From Bacteroidia bacterium (GTDB lineage Bacteria; Bacteroidota; Bacteroidia; Bacteroidales; GWA2-32-17), in contig JACREQ010000030.1 in NCBI GenBank assembly GCA_016218155.1, positions 19,175 through 83,174 of the forward strand: a stretch of 64,000 bases of DNA, given 5' to 3'. Below are positions 18,463 to 26,527 of this stretch, piece after piece (within the stretch, counting starts at the first letter, position 1; every line of letters begins with the position of its first letter). The translations under genes were made by a program, and so were the position numbers. The notes beneath the pieces are model-generated. The model saw only the letters and a program-made list of their open reading frames with translations. It was not told the DNA's origin and searched no databases.

Positions 18463-20238
18463 CTAGAACCACTTTTTATACCATTTTTCAAAAATTACAA
18501 TTTTCCATAACCTCCAAAAATCTATTGAATTTATTGAGTTTTCAATAAAATTTCTGTTAATTACACCATTCTCAACTAAAATTGAGTTTTTAAGTTCGGT
18601 TTTATACCATTCAACATTTTGATAATACCTATCCGGACCTGTAAATCCCTGTTTTTTTCGATTAATAATTTCAGTAGGTACAAAAGGCTTTAATATTTCC
18701 TGAAGAATATATTTTTGTGTTCCTTTTTTGAAATATACTTTTTCATCAAGGTTAAACATGAATTCTACTAGTTCCAAGTCAAGAAAAGGAACTCTTGCTT
18801 CATGTGAATTTGCCATGCTGGCTCTGTCTACTTTCTGAAGTACCAGTTCAGCCATAAAAGTTTTAATATCGAGGTATTGGAATGCTTTTAAGGGACTTAG
18901 GTCATTCCTGTAATGCTGTCGATAGAACCAGAATGGATCATCGGAAATGTAATTATGATAATTTTTTGTAAATAGTTCTTTTAATTTGTTATTATTAAAT
19001 AGTCCCATTGACATTGCATTAGAATAACCATCTATTCCATGCATTTTATTGCCGTTTAGGATATTGTAAATATTGTCTTTCTTTAATAAATTATTTCTGT
19101 TCATTAAATTATGATGCCAGGTATATCCTCCAAATATTTCATCTGCTCCTTCACCTGATAAAACTACTTTTACATGCTTAGATGCAAGTTGACTAACTCT
19201 AAAAGTAGGAATGGTGCTAATATCACCATTTGGTTCATCATAATTCCATGCTAGATTATCAAGTATTTGCAAGCTGTTAGCATCAATAATTTCTTTATAA
19301 TGCTCGGTTTTGAATTGTTTTGCAATTATTTCAGCATAATTGTGCTCGCTGTTATTCCAATTGTCAAAACCAATGGTAAATGTTTTTTGCTTATATTTTA
19401 ATTCGTCCTGAAGTAAAACTAATGCAGAGGAATCATAGCCACCGCTAAGAAATGTGCCGACTACTACGTCACTTAATAAGTGTTTTTTTACTGATTTTAA
19501 TAAAAGTTCACGCGCCTGATGAACAGCGTCATTAAAAGGGATTATTCTGTTTTCAGAATTTAGCTTCCAATATTCGTTTATAGTTGTTTTACCATTACTT
19601 TCAATTAAAATAGAGTGAGCAGGAGGGAGCTTACAAACATTTTCCCAGATTGTTCTAGGGCTTGGAATATATCGGTATGTAAAATAATCGCAAGCAGATG
19701 ACCAATCAATTTTCTTTTCGTGATCTGGATTTGCTACAATTGCTTTTAATTCAGATGAAAATGTGAATAATGAAGGTGCAGATTTATAATAAAATGGTTT
19801 TATCCCAAATCTGTCACGTGCAGCAAACATTTGTTTATTTATTTCATCATATATTGCAAAAGCAAACATCCCATCAAGCTTTGAAGGTAAATTTGTTTTC
19901 CATTCTTCCCAACCATGAACTATAACTTCACTGTCAGAGTTAGTTTTGAAAATATGTCCTGCTTTTTCTAATTCGGTTCTTAGTTCTTTGTAATTATATA
20001 TTTCTCCATTTACTACTGCGTGAACATTGTTATTTTCATTGTGCATTGGTTGATTTGCTCTTTTATCTAAATCAATAATTGCTAACCTGGTCTGAGAAAG
20101 TCCTATATTTTTATTTTCAGAAAACCATGAATCAGATGAATCTGGTCCACGATGAGACAAGGTGTTACGTTGTACATTAAAAATTTCAGTATTTAATGGT
20201 GAACTATTAAAATTCCACTGTCCAAAAATTCCGCACAT
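18463..20238 (-). CDS. asnB: Asparagine synthase (glutamine-hydrolysing)
   Basis: 591 residues starting MCGIFGQWNF, with the catalytic Cys2 of class II glutamine amidotransferases, then LSHRGPD and VNGEIYNY. The synthetase half carries the PP-loop SGGYDSSALV and LSGEGADEIFGGY. It would transfer glutamine-derived ammonia to an acyl-adenylate, classically aspartate. Copies inside polysaccharide and natural-product loci often act on other carboxylates such as uronic acids. Its last codons run close to the family norm (KWYKKWF). It overlaps the GT2 start region by one base, so it belongs to the island operon and is probably not the housekeeping asparagine synthetase. Confidence 0.88.
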   Translation of the reverse strand: MCGIFGQWNFNSSPLNTEIFNVQRNTLSHRGPDSSDSWFSENKNIGLSQTRLAIIDLDKRANQPMHNENNNVHAVVNGEIYNYKELRTELEKAGHIFKTNSDSEVIVHGWEEWKTNLPSKLDGMFAFAIYDEINKQMFAARDRFGIKPFYYKSAPSLFTFSSELKAIVANPDHEKKIDWSSACDYFTYRYIPSPRTIWENVCKLPPAHSILIESNGKTTINEYWKLNSENRIIPFNDAVHQARELLLKSVKKHLLSDVVVGTFLSGGYDSSALVLLQDELKYKQKTFTIGFDNWNNSEHNYAEIIAKQFKTEHYKEIIDANSLQILDNLAWNYDEPNGDISTIPTFRVSQLASKHVKVVLSGEGADEIFGGYTWHHNLMNRNNLLKKDNIYNILNGNKMHGIDGYSNAMSMGLFNNNKLKELFTKNYHNYISDDPFWFYRQHYRNDLSPLKAFQYLDIKTFMAELVLQKVDRASMANSHEARVPFLDLELVEFMFNLDEKVYFKKGTQKYILQEILKPFVPTEIINRKKQGFTGPDRYYQNVEWYKTELKNSILVENGVINRNFIENSINSIDFWRLWKIVIFEKWYKKWF

Positions 20239-21206
20239 TAGCTTTTACCTGAAAATATCTGTTTAACAAAGTTAAATTTATAGTATGCACCTTCCCAAAA
20301 CATTGCAATAAATAAATACCATAAATAACCAACCATGTATTTGAAAATAATTCTGTTATTTGTTTTATTTCTTAAAATACATTCATATTCTTTGACAATG
20401 CTCTGATTGATGGTATTTAAATACTTTTTATAAAATGAATCTTTTTTGAAATATTTTAAAATAGAGATATTGTTTAACGTAAAATTTTCTGAATTTACTT
20501 TTTTGCTTAAACCTTCATTATGGTCAAGGTAAACAGACCAGCAACGATTAAAATATTTAAAATTGCCTTCACTAATTATTTTCAATTGAAAAGCCCAGCT
20601 GAACGAATAAATATTCAAATTGTAATTATTCATAAATGCTGAAAAATCTGATTTTCTAAAAACAAGCGATGCTGTTGGTATAATGTTACGTTTTAAAAGC
20701 AAATACGGTGTAAATTCTTCTTCGTAATGATTAAACTGACTATAATACCTGTATTTATGAAGTGATTGAAGTTTTGTTTGTTCGTTTACGTGCAGTTGTT
20801 CATTTGTTTTAATTAATGCATCATGAAAACAGCCAGAATAATTAGGATTTGTTTCTAAAAAATCTAATTGAATTTGTAGTTTTGAATGAAATGTCCAGTA
20901 ATCATCAGCATCAAGCCATGCAATGTATTTTCCTTTTGCATTTTCATACATCTGTTTTGCTCTGAAAATAGGACCTTTTGATTCAGGGAAAATGAAAAGC
21001 TTAATTACATCAGGATTTTCTTTATAATACTTCTGAAATATTAACGAAGTTCCGTCATTACTGCCATCATCAAATAATATAATCTCAAAACTATAAGTTA
21101 ATTTTTGAGAAAGAGCTCCCTTAATCGCTTTTTCAATTGTTTTCTCATGGTTATGAGCTAAAATTGCTATAGTTATTATGGGATTATTATCAGGCATTAG
21201 TAGCAA
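20238..21206 (-). CDS. Family 2 glycosyltransferase
   Basis: 322 residues with the GT2 signature: ITIAILAHNHEKTIEKAIKG, LFDDGSNDGT and WLDADDYW (the DXD). Two aromatic-rich segments near the C-terminus (around KYMVGYLWYLFIAMFW) may touch the membrane. It would transfer a sugar from a nucleotide donor onto a lipid-linked or soluble acceptor. The first ATG at 21206 overlaps the upstream gene by 17 bp; a second at 21197 (MPDNNPIIT) overlaps by 8 and is equally plausible. It is placed between the lipid module and the asparagine synthetases. Confidence 0.88.
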   Translation of the reverse strand: MLLMPDNNPIITIAILAHNHEKTIEKAIKGALSQKLTYSFEIILFDDGSNDGTSLIFQKYYKENPDVIKLFIFPESKGPIFRAKQMYENAKGKYIAWLDADDYWTFHSKLQIQLDFLETNPNYSGCFHDALIKTNEQLHVNEQTKLQSLHKYRYYSQFNHYEEEFTPYLLLKRNIIPTASLVFRKSDFSAFMNNYNLNIYSFSWAFQLKIISEGNFKYFNRCWSVYLDHNEGLSKKVNSENFTLNNISILKYFKKDSFYKKYLNTINQSIVKEYECILRNKTNNRIIFKYMVGYLWYLFIAMFWEGAYYKFNFVKQIFSGKS

Positions 21207-21777
21207 TATTTAAGTTTTTTAATTCGCTGTAAACAAGTGTTTCAAAGTCGTGAGTTATTGAAATATCAATGTTCTTTGCCTGATCTGAAATAAATGGAAC
21301 TCCGTTTTTATGAAAAAAAAGCTGTTTATTATTATAGTTTAAATATTCGTTTAAGTATAAATTGTTAGAACTTCTTTTATCCGAAACATTATTTGGAAAA
21401 AAGATATTATTAATGCAATTTAATGTATTGTAATTGTTTGATGCATTTGAAAATACAAAATCTTTATTTACTTCAGTTTTGAAATTGTAAATTTTGTTCG
21501 AATAAACAGCTTTACCGATATATTCGTTTAAATTCTCAGAAATAAATTCTATTATCTCAATTGTTTTAGGAGAAAAGGCTTTTTGATTGCCTTCTTTGCA
21601 CGTTATTTTATAAATGCTTTCTTTGATTGTCCATGCAATTATCAGGTGATTATTCAAACAAAATGAATGAAATAATTTTGATTCATTTTTAGATAATATT
21701 TTATCAGTAACACCTTTTCTATTAAAAGTATTAACATTATTTTTAAAGTACATAATGTCGTTACCAATAAAACTCAT
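21190..21777 (-). CDS. 4'-phosphopantetheinyl transferase superfamily protein
   Basis: 195 residues, low overall similarity but with both family signatures. SFIGNDIMYF has Asp7 in the position of the Mg-binding GxDI motif, and AWTIKESIYK (residues 48-57) matches WxxKEA/S. A late ISITHDFETLVYSEL resembles the closing strand of AcpS/Sfp folds. It would load the phosphopantetheine arm onto the carrier protein encoded 4 bp upstream. A dedicated transferase beside its carrier protein is usual for secondary lipid or polyketide modules. The central 70 residues are rich in Asn and poorly conserved. Confidence 0.72.
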   Translation of the reverse strand: MSFIGNDIMYFKNNVNTFNRKGVTDKILSKNESKLFHSFCLNNHLIIAWTIKESIYKITCKEGNQKAFSPKTIEIIEFISENLNEYIGKAVYSNKIYNFKTEVNKDFVFSNASNNYNTLNCINNIFFPNNVSDKRSSNNLYLNEYLNYNNKQLFFHKNGVPFISDQAKNIDISITHDFETLVYSELKNLNIATNA

Positions 21778-21781
21778 TTTA

Positions 21782-22024
21782 TTATTTTAGTTTTTCTGAG
21801 ATTATATTCATTGCATCTTTAATAGAAATAATTCTTTCAAGACTTTTGTCGTCAATTTCAATATCATATTTTTCTTCAATATCCAGAACAATATCCACAA
21901 TTCTGGCAGAATTAATTCTGAGATCGGCAATAATTTTTGAATTTTCCTCAGCTTTATCGACTAAAGTTTTATCGAAAGCATATTTTTTGATTATATCTTT
22001 TACTTCTTCAAATAATTTGTTCAT
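21782..22024 (-). CDS. Acyl carrier protein
   Basis: 80 residues with the four-helix ACP pattern. The attachment Ser39 sits in LRINSARIVDIV; the usual DSL reads NSA here, an unusual but seemingly functional variant, because helix II (VDIVLDIEEKYDIEI) follows as expected. It overlaps the ketosynthase stop by 4 bp (ATGA) and is followed 4 bp later by the phosphopantetheinyl transferase. It would carry the growing acyl chain of the island fatty-acid module. The altered DSL is a likely determinant of specificity for its own transferase and ketosynthase. Confidence 0.85.
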   Translation of the reverse strand: MNKLFEEVKDIIKKYAFDKTLVDKAEENSKIIADLRINSARIVDIVLDIEEKYDIEIDDKSLERIISIKDAMNIISEKLK

Positions 22025-23301
22025 GACTTAAATTTATTAAAAATTAAACATGTATTAACGTCTCCAAATCCAAAACTTGCTTTAGCTATGCAATTTAAGG
22101 AAATATTTTCAATAGTTTGCTTTGGGATACAAGTTTCGTCAATAATCTCAAGAATCTGTGGATGCAAATCATCGCAATTTATTGAAGGATGAAGGAAACT
22201 ATTTTGCATTTGAATAATTGCAGCAATACTCTCAATTGCACCGGCAGCACCAATTGTATGTCCTATTAAAGATTTTGTGGAGTTTATTTTAGGGAAATCT
22301 TTTCCTTTTCTGTTTAAGGCCTTACTCCAGTTGCTGATTTCAAGAGGATCAGCCATAGTTGAGCTTAAATGTCCTGAAATATAATCGATATCAGTCTCAT
22401 TAATTTCACTTTCTTTTAATGCACCCTGAATGCATTTAATAACTCCATCAGATGAAGGTGCAGTCATGCTTCCACCATTACGTTGACCACCGGAATTAAT
22501 ATAACCACCTTTAATTTCAGCATAAATATGAGCATTGCGTTTGAGTGCTGATTCCAGTTCTTCAAGTAATACAATTCCTGCACCAGCAGCTGGTACAAAT
22601 CCACTTGCAGATTCGCTCATAGCTCTGCTTCCTTTTTCTGGTTCATCGTTATGCTTGCGCGTTGTTACTCTCATCGAATCAAATGGTGACCAATGCCACG
22701 GGGAATAAGGCTCTGATGCACCTGCAAGCATTCGAACTGCTTTTCCATTTTTAATTCTTTCAAAAGCATGAATAATAGCTTCGGTACCTGTGCTACATGC
22801 AGAAGAATTAAAACTAAGTTGATTTCCTAATCCAATAATAGCACTTAAAGTTGCAGCGCCACCACTAAGCATACTATGTTCAACTATTGTACTTCGTAAT
22901 TTTTTAATGTTTTTCTGATTTGTTATAGGAATAATTCGTTCACCATAAATATCTATTGTTCCAATTCCGCTCCCAATGATTGCACCAGTATTGTAATCAA
23001 CTTCATTTGAGCCTTGTTGAGGGATTTGCAAACCAGAATCCTCCCATGCTTCGAGTCCAGCAAGAACAGCATATTTTATCATTGAACTTGCTGTTTCAAG
23101 CCCATATAATTCAATAAATTTATTAAAAATGTTATTTGAAGTATCAGGAATTCCACCAATTTGACAGCCAAATTCTAATTCTGCAAGTTCTGGTAAGTGT
23201 TTAATTCCACTTTTACCTGAAATAAGTGCATTGGTAAATTCCTTTTTGCCGCAACCATTAGGTGCCACAACTCCAATTCCTGTAATTACTACTCTTTTCA
23301 T
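22021..23301 (-). CDS. Beta-ketoacyl-ACP synthase (KAS II-like)
   Basis: 426 residues. Catalytic residues are in place: Cys169 in FNSSACSTGTEA, His311 in ISGHLSSTMADPLE (the usual HGTST is altered to HLSST), Lys343 and His348 in STKSLIGHTIGAAGAIE. It would condense malonyl-ACP with an acyl-ACP. The protein resembles the Bacteroidota ketosynthases that travel with a private carrier protein, a FabZ-like dehydratase and an SDR reductase, rather than the housekeeping FabF. There are 4-bp overlaps on both sides, a typical tightly coupled operon. Chain-length preference is not readable. Confidence 0.9.
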   Translation of the reverse strand: MKRVVITGIGVVAPNGCGKKEFTNALISGKSGIKHLPELAELEFGCQIGGIPDTSNNIFNKFIELYGLETASSMIKYAVLAGLEAWEDSGLQIPQQGSNEVDYNTGAIIGSGIGTIDIYGERIIPITNQKNIKKLRSTIVEHSMLSGGAATLSAIIGLGNQLSFNSSACSTGTEAIIHAFERIKNGKAVRMLAGASEPYSPWHWSPFDSMRVTTRKHNDEPEKGSRAMSESASGFVPAAGAGIVLLEELESALKRNAHIYAEIKGGYINSGGQRNGGSMTAPSSDGVIKCIQGALKESEINETDIDYISGHLSSTMADPLEISNWSKALNRKGKDFPKINSTKSLIGHTIGAAGAIESIAAIIQMQNSFLHPSINCDDLHPQILEIIDETCIPKQTIENISLNCIAKASFGFGDVNTCLIFNKFKS

Positions 23302-23738
23302 TTTGTTTCAACTAAAGTTAAAATGGCAGTAGTTTTTGCGACTTCTTCATTATTCGAATTAGTCATTGTGATATTACATTTCAGAATATTATTTCTGAAA
23401 TAAACTTTTTTTGAAATTACAGTTACCTTATCACTAGGGTAAACAGATTTTGAGAATTCTGATTCTACAAATGAAAGCATTGGTTTATAATTAAAATCAG
23501 GATAGGTGAGTGCTAATGCAAAACCTACTAAACCAATTTGACCCATGCATTCAACAAGTATTAAACCTGGTGTGACAGGATCATTTTTAAAATGACCTTT
23601 ATAAAAAAACTCTTCTTTATCAAAAGTATAAGTGCCTGTAATTTCATTTTCGTTATATGATATAATGTTATCTACAAACAGAAATGGTTTGGAGTACGGT
23701 AGATTTTCAAGAATATATTTCTTAATATTTTCGTCCAT
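23298..23738 (-). CDS. 3-hydroxyacyl-ACP dehydratase (FabZ/FabA-type hotdog)
   Basis: 146 residues in a single hotdog fold. FFYKGHFKNDPVTPGLILVE holds His49 and Glu63, the 14-residue spacing of the FabZ active-site pair, and the start LPYSKPFLFVD is the usual family opening. It would dehydrate 3-hydroxyacyl-ACP to the trans-2-enoyl-ACP, completing the cycle with the neighbouring ketosynthase and reductase. One base separates it from the reductase and it shares 4 bp with the ketosynthase. Length is normal. Confidence 0.88.
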   Translation of the reverse strand: MDENIKKYILENLPYSKPFLFVDNIISYNENEITGTYTFDKEEFFYKGHFKNDPVTPGLILVECMGQIGLVGFALALTYPDFNYKPMLSFVESEFSKSVYPSDKVTVISKKVYFRNNILKCNITMTNSNNEEVAKTTAILTLVETK

Positions 23739-23739
23739 T

Positions 23740-24522
23740 TTATAATCCTATTATTTGTTCGCCACCGTCAACACGAATAATTTCACCGGTTATCCATGCA
23801 GCATTTTCTGATAACATAAACTCAGCAACTTTAGCAATATCTTCAGGAGTAGTTAACCTACCGGATGGGTTACGTTCTTTTGCTTTTTTTACAAATTCTG
23901 CAACTGTTGGAAATATTTTAATTGCTGGGGTTTCAATTACTCCTGGATTTAATAGGTTAACTGTAATTCTTTTTGGTGCAAGTTCAATTGCTAAATATCT
24001 GCAAGCTGCTTCGAGTGTAGCTTTTGCCATGCCAACAGCACCATATTGTTCAAGAACTTTCTGGCTTCCTTCGCTTGTAAAACCAAGCACACGACCATTA
24101 TCTGATAAAAGATTATTTTTTAATAAAAGCTGAGTCCAAACAACAAATGACGAACCCATTGAATTTATAGTTCTAAGAATTCCGTATTCGTCTGTTTTTC
24201 TTTCGGTTTCTAAGGTAAAACTTCCAATATTACCATCAGCAATTGAGTGTATAAGTGCATTTATTGAACTAAATTCCTGTGAATGTGATTTAATTTCAGC
24301 AATTATTTCTTCCTGTCCCTTTGTTTCACAGGCATTATTGTTAATTGTTAAAAGAGTAGCTCCATAACTTTTTATTTCTTCAAAATGAGGTTCAATTGCT
24401 GGCATATTTCCACGCCTATCGCGATGAACAATAATTATATTCCAGTTATTTTTAGCCAGAATCTTTGCAGTTGCTAATCCAATTCCACTTGAAGCACCAA
24501 GAATAAGAGCCGCTTTTTTCAT
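23740..24522 (-). CDS. FabL-like enoyl-ACP reductase (SDR family)
   Basis: 260 residues. The cofactor loop GASSGIGLATAKIL starts at residue 9. The active site reads Tyr160-x6-Lys167 (QYGAVGMAKATLEA), the Y-x6-K spacing of enoyl-ACP reductases and not the Y-x3-K of FabG-type ketoreductases. From YGAVGMAKA onward (AIELAPKRITVN, then NPSGR, then a closing VDGG) the wording follows Bacillus FabL closely. It would reduce enoyl-ACP with NAD(P)H. It is the first gene of the lipid module, with a strong promoter directly upstream (24541-24571). No separate FabG-type ketoreductase is encoded here, so that step would come from elsewhere or from this enzyme. Confidence 0.82.
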   Translation of the reverse strand: MKKAALILGASSGIGLATAKILAKNNWNIIIVHRDRRGNMPAIEPHFEEIKSYGATLLTINNNACETKGQEEIIAEIKSHSQEFSSINALIHSIADGNIGSFTLETERKTDEYGILRTINSMGSSFVVWTQLLLKNNLLSDNGRVLGFTSEGSQKVLEQYGAVGMAKATLEAACRYLAIELAPKRITVNLLNPGVIETPAIKIFPTVAEFVKKAKERNPSGRLTTPEDIAKVAEFMLSENAAWITGEIIRVDGGEQIIGL

Positions 24523-24540
24523 TAATCAATATTTTTTTAT

Positions 24541-24571
24541 CAAACCTACAAAAAAAATATTTATCTTCAAA
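24541..24571 (-). promoter_or_regulatory. Bacteroidota-type promoter of the lipid/radical-SAM operon
   Basis: On the minus strand the -33 box TTTG (24571 to 24568), a 19-bp spacer and the -7 box TAGGTTTG (24548 to 24541) match the consensus exactly. The start codon at 24522 gives a leader of only about 12 bases. This is the best candidate start for the message covering 24522 down to 5351. Confidence 0.7.
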
Positions 24572-24583
24572 CATTAAGAATTT

Positions 24584-25696
24584 GTGTTTATGAACCCAAT
24601 GTTTCACACATTATATTTAGAAGCAACGCGTAATTGTAATTTTGCATGTCAAAGTTGTTCAAGTGGTTCGCAGCATAAAGACAAAATAGAAGATGACTTG
24701 CCTTTTGATATAATTGTTAATAGAATTTTAATTCCTGCAAGAAAATTAGGAACAAAGAATATAGATTTTTCCGGCGGAGAATTTTTACTCAGAAAAGATG
24801 CATTTGAAATACTTGCAAAAGCAAATGAATTAGGTTTTTCTATTGGCATTTTATCAAATGGAAGTACACTATCTGAAGAAACATTATTAAAAATAAAAGA
24901 AATTTTAGGACAGAATGTGATTATTTCCCTGGGAATAAATTCATTTGATGAAGAAAATATAGAATCGCGTGAAAGTTCGCAAGATTATTTTTTGAAAATT
25001 CTGAATAGATTAGAGAGTCAACATTTCAGAGTTAATGTTTCTGTAACAATGGGCAGTTTTAATAAACATTCCTTTTGTAAAACTCTTGATAAAATAAATG
25101 AACTTCATTTGCCTTTTAATCGTGTTCCTTACTCTCCAAGAAACAGCACTAACCGAAAATGGATGTTTGATAAAGAGGCAATGAAAAACTATTTGCATCC
25201 TGCACTCAGGAAGCATTATAAAGGTTATGTGAGTTACGTGCCATTATTTCTTTCAACTGAAAATTACAAAAAATATAGTCATCAAAAAGAGAACCTGAAT
25301 CATGTTCCAACTAATCCTTCTGTAGGTTGTTGGGTCGGTTCATTTTATGCAATAAATCCAAAAGGTGATGTGGCTCCATGTCCTTTGGTTTCTGATCATG
25401 TCTCAGGTGGAAATGTTTTAATAGAAGATTTATATGATATACTTTATAAATCTGAATTATTTTCAAAAATTGTTAATCGTAACAATTTAAAAGGGAAATG
25501 TGGAAAATGTAAATTTCGCTTTACATGTGGCGGTTGTAGGGTCTATTCGTATTATATGACAGGTGATATTTACGAATCTGATCCAACTTGTTTTATTGAG
25601 GATTTATCTGATAAAGAATTAAAAGTTATGGAAGACGAAACTGTAAAACAATACAGGAATTATTGCAGAATGGTGCATTTTGGGTCGAATAAATAA
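24584..25696 (+). CDS. Radical SAM/SPASM domain protein
   Basis: 370 residues. The radical SAM cluster is at Cys18, 22 and 25 (CNFACQSC), with IDFSGGEFLL as the GGE motif. A C-terminal SPASM region has CWVGSFYAINPKGDVAPCPL, then CGKCKFRFTCGGCR and a final Cys, enough for two auxiliary clusters. It therefore differs in layout from the six N-twitch proteins of this island. SPASM enzymes modify peptides, sugars or proteins through oxidative radical chemistry. It is transcribed divergently from the lipid module with only 61 bp between them, suggesting shared control. The 5' end (MFMNPMF) offers starts at residues 1, 3 and 6. Confidence 0.85.
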   Translation: MFMNPMFHTLYLEATRNCNFACQSCSSGSQHKDKIEDDLPFDIIVNRILIPARKLGTKNIDFSGGEFLLRKDAFEILAKANELGFSIGILSNGSTLSEETLLKIKEILGQNVIISLGINSFDEENIESRESSQDYFLKILNRLESQHFRVNVSVTMGSFNKHSFCKTLDKINELHLPFNRVPYSPRNSTNRKWMFDKEAMKNYLHPALRKHYKGYVSYVPLFLSTENYKKYSHQKENLNHVPTNPSVGCWVGSFYAINPKGDVAPCPLVSDHVSGGNVLIEDLYDILYKSELFSKIVNRNNLKGKCGKCKFRFTCGGCRVYSYYMTGDIYESDPTCFIEDLSDKELKVMEDETVKQYRNYCRMVHFGSNK

Positions 25697-25745
25697 TTGT
25701 ATAGCTGCTTGTTCTAGTTTATCGAGAATAGCAGTAACCGCTCGT

Positions 25746-25791
25746 CGGGGTTTGTAACCCCGATGTTAATATTTGAGGATTTGCAATCCTC
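25746..25791. repeat. Pair of REP-like palindromes
   Basis: Two 17-bp hairpins stand 12 bp apart: CGGGGTTTGTAACCCCG (25746-25762) and GAGGATTTGCAATCCTC (25775-25791). Both have 7-bp perfect stems around a TGY core and share the TTTGYAA centre, so they look like members of one interspersed REP-type family. They sit in the convergent gap after the radical SAM/SPASM gene. Confidence 0.6.
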
Positions 25792-25860
25792 ACCTTGATG
25801 ATTTATTTAATTGCAGATTTAGCCATGCTGAAAATGCTTCAAAACCTGCAATAGTATATG

Positions 25861-25914
25861 TTTATAATTTGTCGAAATAGATTCCTCATTTCGTTCTGAA
25901 TGACAAATTATAAA
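25861..25914. terminator. Long-loop inverted repeat between convergent genes
   Basis: Perfect 13-bp arms TTTATAATTTGTC (25861-25873) and GACAAATTATAAA (25902-25914) flank a 28-base loop. The loop and inner arm, read on the minus strand, begin TTGTCATTCAGAACGAAATG, the same wording as the repeat after 52050. The stem could end transcription from both sides, but the AT-rich arms and long loop make it equally plausible as a mobile repeat. Confidence 0.4.
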
Positions 25915-25927
25915 TATATTTTGTTAA

Positions 25928-26527
25928 TTAACCCAGAAAAGTTTCATAATCATTTAAATCTTTATTTACTGTAGCTCCGGCTGCAATAATAACGTGCTTT
26001 CCTATTTTAATATTTGGTAATACTAATGTTTTTGCACCAACATAAGTGTAATCGCCAATCTCAATAGGACCAATGATAGTGGCTCCAGGTCCCACATTTA
26101 CATATTTGCCAATTTTTGCAGCATGACCAATACTTGCATGAATATGAATAGCACAGCCTTCTCCAAGACTTAATGCATGTGAAATTCCAACAAAAGGCTC
26201 AATTATAGTTGCAGTTGAATAGTCGTTAAATTGAAAAATAGCAGATTCATTAGAAATAACATTAGTGCTTTTACCACCAAGTTCTCGCATTTTTATTGTG
26301 AGTTTCTCACGAATACGAGGGTTTCCAATACCTACAATAAAATCTTTAGAAATGTCAGAAAAATATTTTTGCACTTCATTTTCCTCATGAAGTACTTTAA
26401 ATTTATTATATAAAAGGGAAGGAGTTGATTTGTTTTCGTCGTAAAAAGTAATGTCATCTGACAATTTATATTTTAAAACCATACCAAATATTTCTTTGGC
26501 TAATCCACCTGTACCTATTATTAACAT
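25928..26527 (-). CDS. NeuD/PglD-family sugar O- or N-acetyltransferase
   Basis: 199 residues. The N-terminal Rossmann-like part (MLIIGTGGLAKEIFGMVLKY) binds the sugar nucleotide in this family. The C-terminal half is a left-handed beta-helix of hexapeptide repeats (IGHAAKIGKYVNVGPGATII and onward) with the CoA site. The PglD-type catalytic His is probably one of the histidines in IHIHASIGH. It would acetylate the amino sugar made by the aminotransferase gene, which it overlaps by 7 bp. The ending KDLNDYETFLG is typical of the family. Confidence 0.85.
   Translation of the reverse strand: MLIIGTGGLAKEIFGMVLKYKLSDDITFYDENKSTPSLLYNKFKVLHEENEVQKYFSDISKDFIVGIGNPRIREKLTIKMRELGGKSTNVISNESAIFQFNDYSTATIIEPFVGISHALSLGEGCAIHIHASIGHAAKIGKYVNVGPGATIIGPIEIGDYTYVGAKTLVLPNIKIGKHVIIAAGATVNKDLNDYETFLG

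Noticed and set aside
25740..25920. CRISPR-like or short tandem repeat array
   Set aside because: The hairpins are only two, differ from one another and have no spacer periodicity; no cas gene is near.
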